A stretch of 44,819 nt of DNA from the NCBI GenBank assembly GCA_002085445.1, contig NBMI01000091.1, positions 1 to 44,819 of the forward strand. The letters run 5' to 3'. Both the position numbers and the translations under genes were made by a program. This stretch comes from Candidatus Parabeggiatoa sp. nov. 2 (GTDB lineage Bacteria > Pseudomonadota > Gammaproteobacteria > Beggiatoales > Beggiatoaceae). The notes beneath the pieces are model-generated. The model had not been told where the DNA came from and ran no database searches. It was given only the letters and a program-made list of their open reading frames with translations. Positions 1-8,263 of this stretch are shown piece after piece (within the stretch, counting starts at the first letter, position 1; each line of letters begins with the position of its first letter).

Positions 1-282
1 AAGGATTGCCCCTACATGACACGACGGTTCGTAGGGGCAATCCCACGTGCAAAGCCCCTTTTGGTTCCGGCAAAATACCTGATAATATGTGCTTCGGTAC
101 TTAGGATCCTCTGTTGAAACGATAGGGGTTACAATGTGCAAACGCCACTCTTCGGCTTCAGAAGTGTATAGCCAAAATGAAGCCGTTATTGGCATAACCG
201 TTTCAATCTGTTGAAGAACTTGTTTCCCAACGGTAATCATTTCATCTGTCAGAATTTGACCTACATAAAGTTCTTTAGCCAT
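1..282 (-). CDS. Partial conserved hypothetical protein, runs off the window edge
   Basis: An open frame begins at ATG 282 (MAKELYVGQILTDEM...) and stays open for 94 codons to the left edge, so the stop codon is not in the window. I recall similar small soluble proteins of unknown function starting 'MxxLYVGQ.LTDEMI..GK.LL..LD' in Beggiatoaceae and cyanobacteria, but I cannot assign a role. The last 15 or so codons pass through a 13-bp inverted repeat (3-15 and 31-43), which may be an insertion that replaced the native C-terminus. No clear Shine-Dalgarno sequence precedes the ATG. Confidence 0.5.
   Translation of the reverse strand, partial: MAKELYVGQILTDEMITVGKQVLQQIETVMPITASFWLYTSEAEEWRLHIVTPIVSTEDPKYRSTYYQVFCRNQKGLCTWDCPYEPSCHVGAIL
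3..43. repeat. Palindrome GGATTGCCCCTAC / GTAGGGGCAATCC
   Basis: Thirteen-base perfect inverted arms are separated by 15 bases. One arm recurs near the right end of the window (44447-44459). It looks like a dispersed palindromic or MITE-type repeat. It lies inside the open frame at 1-282. Confidence 0.65.
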
Positions 283-526
283 GATAATATTCAGATTTTA
301 GGTTCAGTCACAGCGTTATAAATGGCTCTCAATTATGCTACCTTTTTCTCGTTACCACGCTCAGCACTCATCGTTAGACATAAGTATTTAAAGATTTTAT
401 TTTAAATAAATATTTTTTTGTCGGGTGGGTAGAGTGAAACGAAACCCACCGTTCCTCCAAAATAAATGGAGGGTTCGCTTCGCGAGGCAAAATTTTCTTC
501 AAACTTTTGCCTCGCTCGCTCTACCC

Positions 527-827
527 CAATGCCATTAAGTTTTTCAGGCTAAGTTTCGCTCCGCGAAACTTTAGCCTGAAAGGCATTCGCGATGGTCTGC
601 CCCTACCAAACCTCGCGTAGGGGATATCTCTAGTGTTCGCCCTAGTACAGTAAGGCGGAAGTTTCCATACCACCCCAACGCCAACGGCTGAAGCCGTTGG
701 CTAAAAGCGAAAGTAGGCTAAAGCCTACTGAGCCTCTTGCAGTGCCCTTTAGGGTACTTTAGCTTTCAGGCTGAGGGGTGCTCTGAATATTTCCGCCCTC
801 CCGCACTAGCTTAACTTAATGGCATTG
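527..827. mobile_element. MITE with CAATGCCATTAAG termini and 11-bp target duplication
   Basis: The left end reads CAATGCCATTAAG and the right end, read inward, CAATGCCATTAAGTTAAG. Both sides are flanked by the same 11 bases, TCGCTCTACCC (516-526 and 828-838), a perfect target-site duplication. No transposase is encoded. The inside holds palindromes (for example 541-580) and a segment with the word GGCTGAAGCCGTTGGCT. Duplication length and ends would suit mobilisation by an IS4-type transposase, which is an inference. A sibling lies at 25474-25653, and a lone end lies at about 2031. Confidence 0.85.
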
Positions 828-1092
828 TCGCTCTACCCACCCTACGAACTAATACTTTCGCCTCTTTGACTCGAATATCAGCCAATTGTTGAAAGTCATT
901 TCGATTCATTGGATTAAATCACTATTCTAAGTGTAGTACAACGGATTTACCGAATAAACGGATTTTTTATCGTTCCCACGCTCAAGTTTGGACTCACTAC
1001 GGCCAAAATATTTGGAATACTACTATAGAATTTTAGGATTTTTGCTCTCAATTGCGCTTTTTTCATTCCGAACTTATAGAACGATCATAGAT

Positions 1093-1140
1093 TGGAGCGA
1101 AGCCGATTGGAGCGAAGCCGATTGGAGCGAAGCCGATTTC
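1093..1140. repeat. Tandem 15-bp repeat, three copies
   Basis: GATTGGAGCGAAGCC is repeated three times head to tail, followed by GATT. It is not coding and its role is unknown. Confidence 0.85.
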
Positions 1141-1153
1141 CCAACCCTGTTCT

Positions 1154-1190
1154 AAAAATCCGATGTCTGCAAAGACATCGGATTTTTTTT
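1154..1190 (-). terminator. Rho-independent terminator of the DUF4258/HTH operon
   Basis: AAATCCGATGTC and GACATCGGATTT form a perfect stem with a 6-base loop and T-tracts on both strands, so it could act bidirectionally. It lies 16 bp past the stop of the HTH gene. A near-identical stem occurs at 25211-25240. Confidence 0.8.
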
Positions 1191-1206
1191 ATAAGAAACC
1201 ATACAT

Positions 1207-1566
1207 TTAGATTGTAACCGTAACGTTTTTGAGTTCTTGAAATGCCAATCTATGATCCTTTCTGGTTTTAGGTACCTTATTAGCGACCTTTTCCCATCTT
1301 AAAATCGTCGTATGAGCGACATTGATCCTTTTACCAAAGGCTTGTTTAGTCATATTCAAATAAATCCGTATAAACTCGATCTCTTTTCCAGTTATAAACT
1401 CGATAGCGGCCTTTTCCAAAAGAGCGTGAAAAGCCTCATTAGCAACTTTATCAACATTAATCTTTGGATACCATTGACCATGAATTTTTAAAAACTCAAT
1501 ATTTGTCAATGTAATAGGAAAACCAAGCCCCAAGTATTCATATTCAGGTACCACTTTCTTCTCCAT
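1207..1566 (-). CDS. HTH-domain protein, probable antitoxin of a type II TA pair
   Basis: The 119-residue protein has a C-terminal helix-turn-helix of the XRE/MqsA-like kind (residues about 63-95, with TKQAFGKRINVAHTTILRWE as the turn and recognition helices). Its N-terminal half (EYLGLGFPITLTNIEFLKI) probably binds the partner toxin. It follows the DUF4258 gene by 19 bp in the same direction, the common toxin-first layout for this kind of module. It probably represses its own promoter, by analogy with the family. No zinc-binding cysteines of true MqsA are present. A terminator follows immediately. Confidence 0.7.
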   Translation of the reverse strand: MEKKVVPEYEYLGLGFPITLTNIEFLKIHGQWYPKINVDKVANEAFHALLEKAAIEFITGKEIEFIRIYLNMTKQAFGKRINVAHTTILRWEKVANKVPKTRKDHRLAFQELKNVTVTI

Positions 1567-1585
1567 CTTTATCAGCCCTTATTTT

Positions 1586-1618
1586 TCAGTGAACAGTGTT
1601 CAGTGAACAGTGCTGTTC
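1586..1618. repeat. Heptamer repeat forming the 3' end of the DUF4258 gene
   Basis: On the minus strand, CACTGTT CACTGAA CACTGTT CACTGAA run in tandem. They supply the last codons and the stop of the upstream toxin-like gene and sit in the 19-bp gap before the HTH gene. Confidence 0.75.
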
Positions 1619-1963
1619 TTTGTCTGGTAAGACACTCCCCTTCCCATCGTCGTTTAAATTGATTACAGTAATGATATGCATTAAATTAGAATCAAAAAAA
1701 ACCACGATTCTGACTTTCTCATGATTGATTGTCTTTCCGGTAATATGGTAATTCCAATCTGCATATCTCTCTACATAATAATCCCTTTCCGCCTCATGAT
1801 TTTTGGCTTGACTTTTGAGGAGATTAATGACTTGCAAATCAGTGACATTTTGTCGTTGTTTTGCTTTCATTTCAGCCGGTTCAGTAAAAATATAATTGCC
1901 CATTTTAATAGCGGTTTCTATACTGTCAAACAATTCTTGTTTGGTTTTTAATTTCGTCTTCAT
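1586..1963 (-). CDS. DUF4258-type protein, probable toxin
   Basis: The 125-residue protein matches the DUF4258 pattern as I know it: an alpha-helical N-terminus, then YYVERYADWNYHITGKTINH followed by the strand-rich KVRIVVFFDSN..HIITVINL. These proteins resemble RelE/MqsR-fold nucleases and often pair with HTH antitoxins. Here the HTH gene follows 19 bp downstream. AAAGGT lies upstream of the ATG. The last nine codons and the TGA stop (residues EQHCSLNTVH) are made of CACTGTT/CACTGAA heptamer repeats, so the native C-terminus has probably been replaced or extended by repeat DNA. Activity is unproven. Confidence 0.6.
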   Translation of the reverse strand: MKTKLKTKQELFDSIETAIKMGNYIFTEPAEMKAKQRQNVTDLQVINLLKSQAKNHEAERDYYVERYADWNYHITGKTINHEKVRIVVFFDSNLMHIITVINLNDDGKGSVLPDKEQHCSLNTVH

Positions 1964-2216
1964 GTTATGTTTACCTTTTTGATAGACTGCAAACGGTTAG
2001 GATTTGGACTAAAAACACACCCCCAGCCTCAATGCCATTAAGTTAAGCTAGGGCGAACACTTAGGAAAGGGCGAACATGCCGGTTCGCCCATGTTTGGAC
2101 TCCTGCCAAACTAAAGTTTGGACGACTAGTGCAGAAGAGCGGAGGATTTTTTTCACTTGTTCCCAAACGAAGTAACGAGCGAAGCAAGAACACCTCTGGT
2201 TGGGAACGATAAAAAA

Positions 2217-4172
2217 TTAACGAATATAAACAAACACGCCAAGTAGCACCGCTAAACCAATAATCATGGCAAAAGCATAATGATACAATAAACCCGTTTG
2301 TACCTGACGGACAACACCGGAAAACCATCCAACCCCTTTGGCTGAGCCGTTGACTAGGCCATCAATCACTTTGACATCACCGATTTGCCAGAATCCTGAA
2401 CCAATGCCGCGTGCGCCGCCGGCAAAAAACCAGTCATAAAATCGGTCGAAGCCATATTTATCAACCAATATTCTGTAAACAAGTTTCAAGCGATCAGCGA
2501 TAATGCCGGGGATATCTGGGCGTTTCATATAAAGAAAGTAGGCAGTGCCAAAACCGCCCAGTGCTAACCAGAAGGGCAGTTGCATCAAGCCATGTCCGAT
2601 AAAACTGAGTACGCCATGGTAGTCTCCTGGCTCGAAGGGATTATGTGCCGGGTTGACGAAAATCGCGCCCTCAAAATAATTACCAAATAGCAAGGGCGTG
2701 ATGGTAAATAGTCCAATCAATACAGAAGGCACGGCCAATGCAATCAGTGGCACTGTCACCACCCACGGCGTTTCATGTAAGTGTTCACGAGTATACTCAT
2801 CCATCCGTTCCTTACCGTGAAAGGTTAAGAAGAACATGCGGAATGTGTACAAGGCCGTGATAAATACGCCAAGCAACACGGCATAGTAAGCAAAACCCGC
2901 CTGCCAACCTTCTCTGATTTCGTAGGCATGGTGTGCTGCTTCGATAATGGCATCTTTGGAGAAAAAGCCAGAAAACGGCGGAAAGCCACAGAGTGCGATT
3001 GAACCTACCAAAGCTGTCCAATAGGTAATCGGCATATACTTTTTCAGGCCGCCCATTTTTCGCATGTCTTGCTCATGGTGCATGGCAATGATGACGGAGC
3101 CGGCTGCCAAGAATAACAGCGCCTTAAAAAAGGCATGAGTCATTAAATGAAAAATACCCGCCGCATAAGCAGACGCGCCCAACGCCACTGTCATATAACC
3201 TAATTGCGACAGGGTGGAATAGGCAACGACGCGCTTGATGTCGTTTTGTACTAGGCCTAAAATACCCATGAAAAACGCGGTAATGGCCCCAATCACTAGG
3301 ACAAAACTCAGGGCCGTTTCACTCAATTCAAACAGCGGCGACATCCGCGCCACCAGAAAGATACCGGCTGTCACCATCGTTGCGGCGTGAATCAAGGCCG
3401 ATATAGGCGTAGGGCCTTCCATTGAATCCGGTAACCAAACATGCAACGGAAATTGGGCCGATTTACCCATCGCGCCGATAAATAACAAAATACAAATAAC
3501 GGTCATAACTGACCATTCAGTGCCAGAAAAAATACTGATTGTTTCTTTATACTCACCGTATTGGGCAATCTCAAAGACTTCAGTATAGTTGAGACTATTA
3601 AAAGTCATCAACACGGCCGCAATGCCTAACGCAAAACCAAAGTCACCGACGCGGTTAACTAGAAAGGCTTTGAGATTGGCATAAATGGCCGATTCTCTGG
3701 TATACCAAAAACCAATGAGCAAATAAGAGACTAAACCTACCGCTTCCCAACCAAAAAATAACTGGAGAAAATTGTTAGACATCACCAGCATCAACATGGA
3801 AAAGGTAAACAAAGAAATATAGCTAAAAAAGCGTTGATAACCGGGATCGTCGCGCATGTAACCGACGGTATAAATATGCACCATCCAAGAAACAAAAGTG
3901 ACAACGACCATCATCAAGGCCGTGAGCGAGTCAACCATAAATCCGATTTCAAAACGGATATTGCCCGCCACTAACCATGTGTAAACAGTTTCATTAAAAG
4001 GCCCATTGCCGGTAACGACAATGTGCCAAAACACGACGACTGACCAAATAAAGGAAAGGCCTACCGCGCCGATAGTGACTGAGTGGGCAACAGTCCGACT
4101 GACTTTAAATAAACCCGCGATGATAGCCCCGATAAGGGGTGCTAATACAATGGCAAGAGAAAGATTCTGCAT
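2217..4172 (-). CDS. nuoL: NADH-quinone oxidoreductase subunit L
   Basis: This is an antiporter-like membrane subunit of complex I that helps couple NADH oxidation to proton pumping. At 651 residues it is slightly longer than the E. coli protein (about 613). The family hallmarks are present: E143 in GWEAVGLVSYLL, K237 in GAMGKSAQFPLH, and the HVWLPDSMEGPTPISALIHAATM block (residues 244-266). The C-terminus (about 520-651) forms the lateral amphipathic helix region plus a last membrane helix. GGAT lies 8 bases before the ATG. It is the last nuo gene in the window. Instead of following nuoK directly, it is separated from it by 1.4 kb holding a dead TnpB. No nuoM or nuoN follows before the window ends. 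Confidence 0.97.
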   Translation of the reverse strand: MQNLSLAIVLAPLIGAIIAGLFKVSRTVAHSVTIGAVGLSFIWSVVVFWHIVVTGNGPFNETVYTWLVAGNIRFEIGFMVDSLTALMMVVVTFVSWMVHIYTVGYMRDDPGYQRFFSYISLFTFSMLMLVMSNNFLQLFFGWEAVGLVSYLLIGFWYTRESAIYANLKAFLVNRVGDFGFALGIAAVLMTFNSLNYTEVFEIAQYGEYKETISIFSGTEWSVMTVICILLFIGAMGKSAQFPLHVWLPDSMEGPTPISALIHAATMVTAGIFLVARMSPLFELSETALSFVLVIGAITAFFMGILGLVQNDIKRVVAYSTLSQLGYMTVALGASAYAAGIFHLMTHAFFKALLFLAAGSVIIAMHHEQDMRKMGGLKKYMPITYWTALVGSIALCGFPPFSGFFSKDAIIEAAHHAYEIREGWQAGFAYYAVLLGVFITALYTFRMFFLTFHGKERMDEYTREHLHETPWVVTVPLIALAVPSVLIGLFTITPLLFGNYFEGAIFVNPAHNPFEPGDYHGVLSFIGHGLMQLPFWLALGGFGTAYFLYMKRPDIPGIIADRLKLVYRILVDKYGFDRFYDWFFAGGARGIGSGFWQIGDVKVIDGLVNGSAKGVGWFSGVVRQVQTGLLYHYAFAMIIGLAVLLGVFVYIR

Positions 4173-4418
4173 ATCACTTTATCCGATTCATTTATATTAA
4201 CAAACGTTAACAATCTTGGAAAACACATCCTCGTAAAGCTAAACATCGGATATGTTAATAACCATTATGAGGCCTTTTATAGGTAACTAACTGAATACTT
4301 GCCGAAATTTATTTTTCAATGCGTAAGCCCTAGATTCCTGCTATCTAATTTGTGATCATAGAAATCACGGCTTAGTTCACGATTCATCCAAGCTGGTTGT
4401 CACTAGAAGTCTTTCTAG
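4173..4418. other. Spacer upstream of nuoL with repeat fragments
   Basis: The spacer contains TTAACAAACGTTAACAA (about 4199-4215), the end of a dispersed repeat also seen near 7445, 12623 and 13275. It also contains TCAATGCGTAAGCCCTA (about 4317-4333), a lone copy of the right end of the MITE at 9544-9796. No gene is seen. Confidence 0.5.
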
Positions 4419-4419
4419 T
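4402..4419. repeat. Small hairpin at the 3' end of the tnpB remnant
   Basis: ACTAGAA and TTCTAGT form a 7-bp stem with a 4-base loop just past the tnpB stop. Its position fits the subterminal hairpin at the right end of an IS200/IS605-type element. That assignment is an inference. Confidence 0.4.
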
Positions 4420-5365
4420 CACCCCGTGCGTATAAGTTTCCGGTTAGCCCCCGGTACGAAAATAAACTCGTTTCCGGCGAGAACACGAATGCCTTCTCGC
4501 TCAATATTTATGGCAGCGTTTAAATCACAATAAATGGAAAAACCGCATTTATCACAATGATTTCGACGTTCGGAAAGCTTCATTTCTTCTGTGACCACAG
4601 TTGGAACACGTTTTTGAAGAGGGAAACCCTAAAAGAAACCGTCGAAATCCAATTTCCAAAAAGGGCAAATACTCAAGTTGTCGTTTAAATTCATAAAACC
4701 ATAAGTCGCTTATTGCCTTAGCCAACTTATGATTCTTCAACATTCCTTTTCCAGGAAAATCCTCAAGGCAAACTACCTTGAACCCTTGGCAAAGATGATG
4801 GGTAGATTTCTGCGAAACATCCTTACGAATACAACTGATACGATAATGAAGTCGTGCCCATAACCTTTTTTGCCGATTATACCGTTTGGAGCCTTTGGTA
4901 CATTTAGCCAAATGTCGTTGCATTCTAGCCAGTCTACGACTAAGCTTTTTTAGAGGTTTTCTACCTTCAACTATTTCGCCATTTGACTTCGTTATTAAGT
5001 TTTTTACACCCAAATCAACACCTACAATATCAGCTTGGTTGGAACGAGCTTTGACAGGCGTTGTTTCCATCTGGACGCTAATACGTTAAAACCACGTTTC
5101 AAAGTGCGAGAAACGGTTGCCGACAGAAACTTAGTTCCGAGCGAAGCGAGATCATCTTTCCAGATCACTGCGAGATTCGGTTAATTTGACCCAGCCTAAC
5201 TTAGGAATCTTGCTCAGGTTATAGATAAGTTTAAATTGTTCATTAGAAAGGTAGAATGAATCAGGTACACCTTTCTTCTTAAAACGTGGGTATCCACCAA
5301 TATGCGTAAAAAAACGTTTAAATATAAATCAATAACTGCTTGTTCAGCCGCACCTGCGAAAAATA
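4419..5365 (-). pseudogene. tnpB: IS200/IS605-family TnpB remnant, frameshifted
   Basis: TnpB is the RNA-guided nuclease carried by IS605-type elements. The intact central frame (4552-5070) shows the RuvC-I motif GVDLGVKNLI, the RuvC-II glutamate in VVCLEDF and the first zinc-finger half SSKTCSNCG. A one-base shift near 4590 moves the second half (CDKCGFSIYCDLNAAINIERE) into another frame, which ends NRKLIRTG-stop at 4419. The RuvC-III aspartate is in this second frame. Upstream of 5070, fragments of the N-terminus (AEQAVIDLY, HIGGYPRFKKKG, IPKLGWVKLTES) lie in different frames. The gene is therefore dead. No TnpA is nearby. It sits between nuoK and nuoL in the nuo direction. Confidence 0.85.
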
Positions 5366-5590
5366 AACAGGTTTAATCGCATTAAAGGCTTTCTTAATTT
5401 TTAAAGTTAGCCCCAACGGGGCGAGATTAATACAGCCAGTGTACCTAGCTGGCTACCTAGCTGGCTTTGGGCAAGAATATTCTAAAAAGTGTAACTACCT
5501 TTCTAGCCCCAACGGGGCGAGGCAACGCCCCTGGACTTTCATTACCAATTACAATTTCATACCCATTACCCATTACCAATGATTACAACT
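5366..5590. repeat. Palindromic repeats downstream of nuoK
   Basis: AGCCCCAACGGGGCG palindromes occur at about 5408 and 5503, with a doubled 'TACCTAGCTGGC' between them and CATTACC heptamers near 5537-5580. The palindromes could weakly stop transcription leaving nuoK, but no T-tract follows them on the minus strand. Confidence 0.6.
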
Positions 5591-5896
5591 TCACCCTTTC
5601 AGGGTGTCAAGATCATCGACATTAATGGTATTTTTATTGCGGAATAACGCCACCAAAATCGCTAAACCAATCGCTGATTCCGCGGCTGCCACTGTCAGTA
5701 TAAAAAAAACAAAAACTTGCCCGGCAATGTCAGCGTTAAAGTGAGAAAAAGCGATGAAATTCAGGTTGACTGACAACAGCATCAGTTCAATACACATGAG
5801 CAGGACAATGAGGTTCTTGCGGTTAAGAAAAATACCTGCCACACTCAGGCAAAATAACACCGCCCCCAAAACGAGAAATTCATGTAACTCCGGCAT
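5591..5896 (-). CDS. nuoK: NADH-quinone oxidoreductase subunit K
   Basis: This is a three-helix membrane subunit of complex I in the proton path (Mrp-like chain). The 101-residue length is typical. Both conserved buried glutamates are visible: E37 in [15 protein letters not shown] and E73 in [11 protein letters not shown]. It starts 5 bp after the nuoJ stop, one of the few tight junctions left in this nuo cluster. AAAGGA lies about 10 bases before the ATG. The next nuo gene, nuoL, is 1.4 kb downstream. Confidence 0.97.
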   Translation of the reverse strand: MPELHEFLVLGAVLFCLSVAGIFLNRKNLIVLLMCIELMLLSVNLNFIAFSHFNADIAGQVFVFFILTVAAAESAIGLAILVALFRNKNTINVDDLDTLKG

Positions 5897-5901
5897 AATG
5901 A

Positions 5902-6492
5902 TTAATCCTTTGATTCTGCTGGCATTTTTACAAGTCGGACACGCTCGCTACGACGCACACTCACTTGTTGTTCCGGTTTTTGATATTTTTGACGACGTTT
6001 CCGCATCGTCAAAGCAATAGCGGCAATCATGGCAACCAATAAAATAACTGCCGCAATCTCAAAAGGATACACATAGTCAGTGTATAACACTTGTCCCAAC
6101 GCCTTAGTATTCGGCAAGCTCTCAGCGGCGGTTGTCGCAAGTTCGGGTATCTCTTTTTGCCAAGCCCAAACGACTAAAATCATTTCGATTAAAATCAGTG
6201 CCCCAACTACAGTTGCCACCGGCAAATGGCTGACAAAACCTTCTCGTAATTTGGAAAAATTAATGTCGAGCATCATCACGACAAACAAAAACAGCACCAT
6301 GACGGCACCGACGTAAACTAAAACCAGTGCAATGGCAAGAAATTCGGCCTGTAATAATAGCCAAATAGCGGCCGAGGAAAAAAACGCTAAAACGAGAAAT
6401 AAAGCGGCATGGACAGGATTTTTGACCGTAATGACGCGACTTGCGGCAAATATCAAGATGAGAGCGAATAAGTAAAAAGTAAATTTTATCAT
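5902..6492 (-). CDS. nuoJ: NADH-quinone oxidoreductase subunit J
   Basis: This is a five-helix membrane subunit of complex I. I place the start at ATG 6492 ([19 protein letters not shown]), giving 196 residues. The open frame continues 32 codons further upstream but that part has no NuoJ character. The conserved pi-bulge helix region is [23 protein letters not shown], and [13 protein letters not shown] precedes it. The C-terminal tail is basic and cytoplasmic ([13 protein letters not shown]). GGATCT upstream is a weak ribosome site. The gene is followed 5 bp later by nuoK and is separated from nuoI by about 1.3 kb that includes a MORN-type gene. Confidence 0.95.
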   Translation of the reverse strand: MIKFTFYLFALILIFAASRVITVKNPVHAALFLVLAFFSSAAIWLLLQAEFLAIALVLVYVGAVMVLFLFVVMMLDINFSKLREGFVSHLPVATVVGALILIEMILVVWAWQKEIPELATTAAESLPNTKALGQVLYTDYVYPFEIAAVILLVAMIAAIALTMRKRRQKYQKPEQQVSVRRSERVRLVKMPAESKD

Positions 6493-6717
6493 GCTGTAGA
6501 TCCAGTTCTCAGTTTTCTTATGCCGTTGAAAATACGCAATACCGCAAAATTCGACAGAAAAGTCACTTTGCCGAACGACAAATCCCACGAGTCGATTACT
6601 GTTTTTGCGCTATTGCGAAAAGACACACTTCACCTGTCGTCGGGTAAAAGTCTAAGTTTCTCATCGTTCCTTGGTTTTTTGTCAAAAGGAACGAGCTATG
6701 GAACTTCGTGGTGAATA

Positions 6718-7416
6718 TCAGTCCCACAATAGGAACCACCACCGCAACCAAGGATTAATTCTCCTTCTTTTGACCATTTCGTTCTTGACGTAATATCTTA
6801 TCGCCATAAGGTTGCCTTCTTTATCATATTCTTTACTGCTTCCGTTCAACCGGCCCTTGCTGTCAAAATCCTTGTGTACCAGCCACTTTCCCCCTGTGCT
6901 ATAAAAAAGGGTCGCAAACACCGGTTCACCTCTTTCAAATATCCAGTCCCCTTGCACTTTACCGTTAATATGGAAGCCCTTAGCACTCCCATGTCTTTTG
7001 CCGTTCTCATACTGGCGTTCAGCTTTCTTTTGGCCACTTCGATAATAGTCGATTTCTAGCCCTTCAGTTTTGCCATTCACTAAAGTCCATTCACGGAAAA
7101 GTTCACCCGTTGGGTAATACTTTCGCCGGGTTTCAAGTTTTTTAGTGCCTTCCAGCTTCAGTGCGTATTTCAAATCGCCATTCCGATGAAATTCCCTTTT
7201 GGCGACCAAATTACCCGCCCGGTACTCGAACTCTGCTTTGAGTTCACCTGTTTCATAACGCTCCTCGGTGATGCCATGTAATTTGCCATTCCGATAGCTG
7301 TATTTGAATTGCAAAACACCATTGTCGTAATATTTTTCCGTTTCGAGCGAATGTGCCGCCACAGATGACAATACGAGCATAACCGAGAATAAAACCCGCT
7401 TTATAAACGATTGCAT
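6718..7416 (-). CDS. Exported MORN-variant (YwqK-like) repeat protein
   Basis: I place the start at ATG 7416 because GGAGG lies 8 bases before it and because residues 1-23 (MQSFIKRVLFSVMLVLSSVAAHS) form a clear signal peptide. That gives 232 residues. The mature part is a series of about ten repeats of the toxin-antitoxin 'YwqK' / MORN-variant type, each with the core 'YyxnGxl.xex.yxnGkxhG' (for example KYYDNGVLQFKYSYRNGKLHG). Such proteins are periplasmic or outer-membrane linked and poorly understood. It is inserted between nuoI and nuoJ in the same direction. The DNA just upstream is a dispersed repeat, so its promoter may come from that repeat. Confidence 0.75.
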   Translation of the reverse strand: MQSFIKRVLFSVMLVLSSVAAHSLETEKYYDNGVLQFKYSYRNGKLHGITEERYETGELKAEFEYRAGNLVAKREFHRNGDLKYALKLEGTKKLETRRKYYPTGELFREWTLVNGKTEGLEIDYYRSGQKKAERQYENGKRHGSAKGFHINGKVQGDWIFERGEPVFATLFYSTGGKWLVHKDFDSKGRLNGSSKEYDKEGNLMAIRYYVKNEMVKRRRINPWLRWWFLLWD

Positions 7417-7429
7417 GGAACTGTCCTCC

Positions 7430-7665
7430 GATTCATTTATGCTAACAAAAGTTAACAATAGCACTCTAATGAGTGGGTGAATCTACTTTCAGCTCAAGTA
7501 ATATTGACTTAAGCCGCTTTGTACAATCGATATTGCTTGGGGAAAAGCAAATTGATAGATTGTAAGTCTCAGGTTTTACCAGTACGACTATTGAGTACTG
7601 AACCATATACCTGCCGCTTTCTAACAACAAGTCGTTTAAAAAAACACCCATCAATGTCAATTAAT
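7430..7665 (-). repeat. Dispersed element with a small ORF (MTLMGVFLNDLLLESG...)
   Basis: The segment contains a 64-codon open frame on the minus strand (7660-7466). Its first half closely matches the 71-codon frame at 22680-22895 (MTLMRFFLDDYLLESGMYLV). One end carries the word TTAACTTTTGTTAGCATAAA near 7440, which is repeated almost exactly at about 12620-12640. A more decayed copy lies at 12610-12810. It may be a conserved small gene of unknown function or a non-autonomous repeat. Between the copies, the peptide is better conserved than the rest. Confidence 0.55.
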
Positions 7666-7764
7666 TTTTGAGCAGTGAGCTATTTCTTATCAATTTAGAA
7701 ACGATTAATAAAGAGTTTACTATAACTCAACCTCAATCAAACACAACCCTCGTGCGCGAGCGAC

Positions 7765-8256
7765 TTAGCGATAACAGGCATCATAAGCTCTATCGGCAGC
7801 TAACTGTTGTTCTACCTTGTCACCCTCTGCCAATAGTTTTTCCTTAGTCATCAACAAATCACCACGTTGCTCACCATGATACTCAAAAATCCGTGTTTCG
7901 ACGATAGAATCAACCGGACAGGATTCTTCGCAGAAACCACAAAAGATACACTTGGTTAAGTCAATTTCATAACGGGTAGTACGGCGTGTCCCATCTTCAC
8001 GGGGGGCAGCTTCAATGGTAATTGCCAGCGCCGGGCACACCGCCTCACAGAGTTTACAAGCAATACAACGTTCCTCGCCATTGGGATAACGGCGCAACGC
8101 ATGTCGTCCTCGAAATCGATGTGACTGCGGCGTTTCCTCGTCGGGGTATTGCACCGTGATTTTTTTATCAAACAAATATCTACCCGTCAGTCTCAGCCCT
8201 TTGATAAGTTCCCATAAAAACAGGCTTTTGATGTAATTGGCAATGCCGTTTTTCAT
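7765..8256 (-). CDS. nuoI: NADH-quinone oxidoreductase subunit I (2x[4Fe-4S] ferredoxin)
   Basis: This is a peripheral-arm subunit carrying clusters N6a and N6b, which pass electrons towards the quinone. From ATG 8256 it is 163 residues, the usual length. GAGGTG lies 4 bases before this ATG, so I prefer it over a TTG start five codons upstream. Cysteines C64, C67, C70, C74 and C103, C106, C109, C113 form the two CxxCxxCxxxCP motifs. The start is 7 bp after the nuoH stop. The next nuo gene (nuoJ) is about 1.3 kb away. Confidence 0.97.
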   Translation of the reverse strand: MKNGIANYIKSLFLWELIKGLRLTGRYLFDKKITVQYPDEETPQSHRFRGRHALRRYPNGEERCIACKLCEAVCPALAITIEAAPREDGTRRTTRYEIDLTKCIFCGFCEESCPVDSIVETRIFEYHGEQRGDLLMTKEKLLAEGDKVEQQLAADRAYDACYR

Positions 8257-8263
8257 TTTCACC

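Larger units (their letters stand above)
283..1206. other. Gene-free stretch with MITE, palindromes and tandem repeat
   Basis: No credible gene is seen. The stretch holds a GGTGGGT...ACCCACC palindrome near 425-450, a 301-bp MITE (527-827), three 15-bp tandem copies of GATTGGAGCGAAGCC (about 1093-1137), and the terminator of the downstream-facing toxin-antitoxin operon. Confidence 0.6.

Noticed and set aside
6493-6588. Longer NuoJ with 32 extra N-terminal residues
   Set aside because: The extension is not hydrophobic and not NuoJ-like, whereas [10 protein letters not shown] matches the usual N-terminus.
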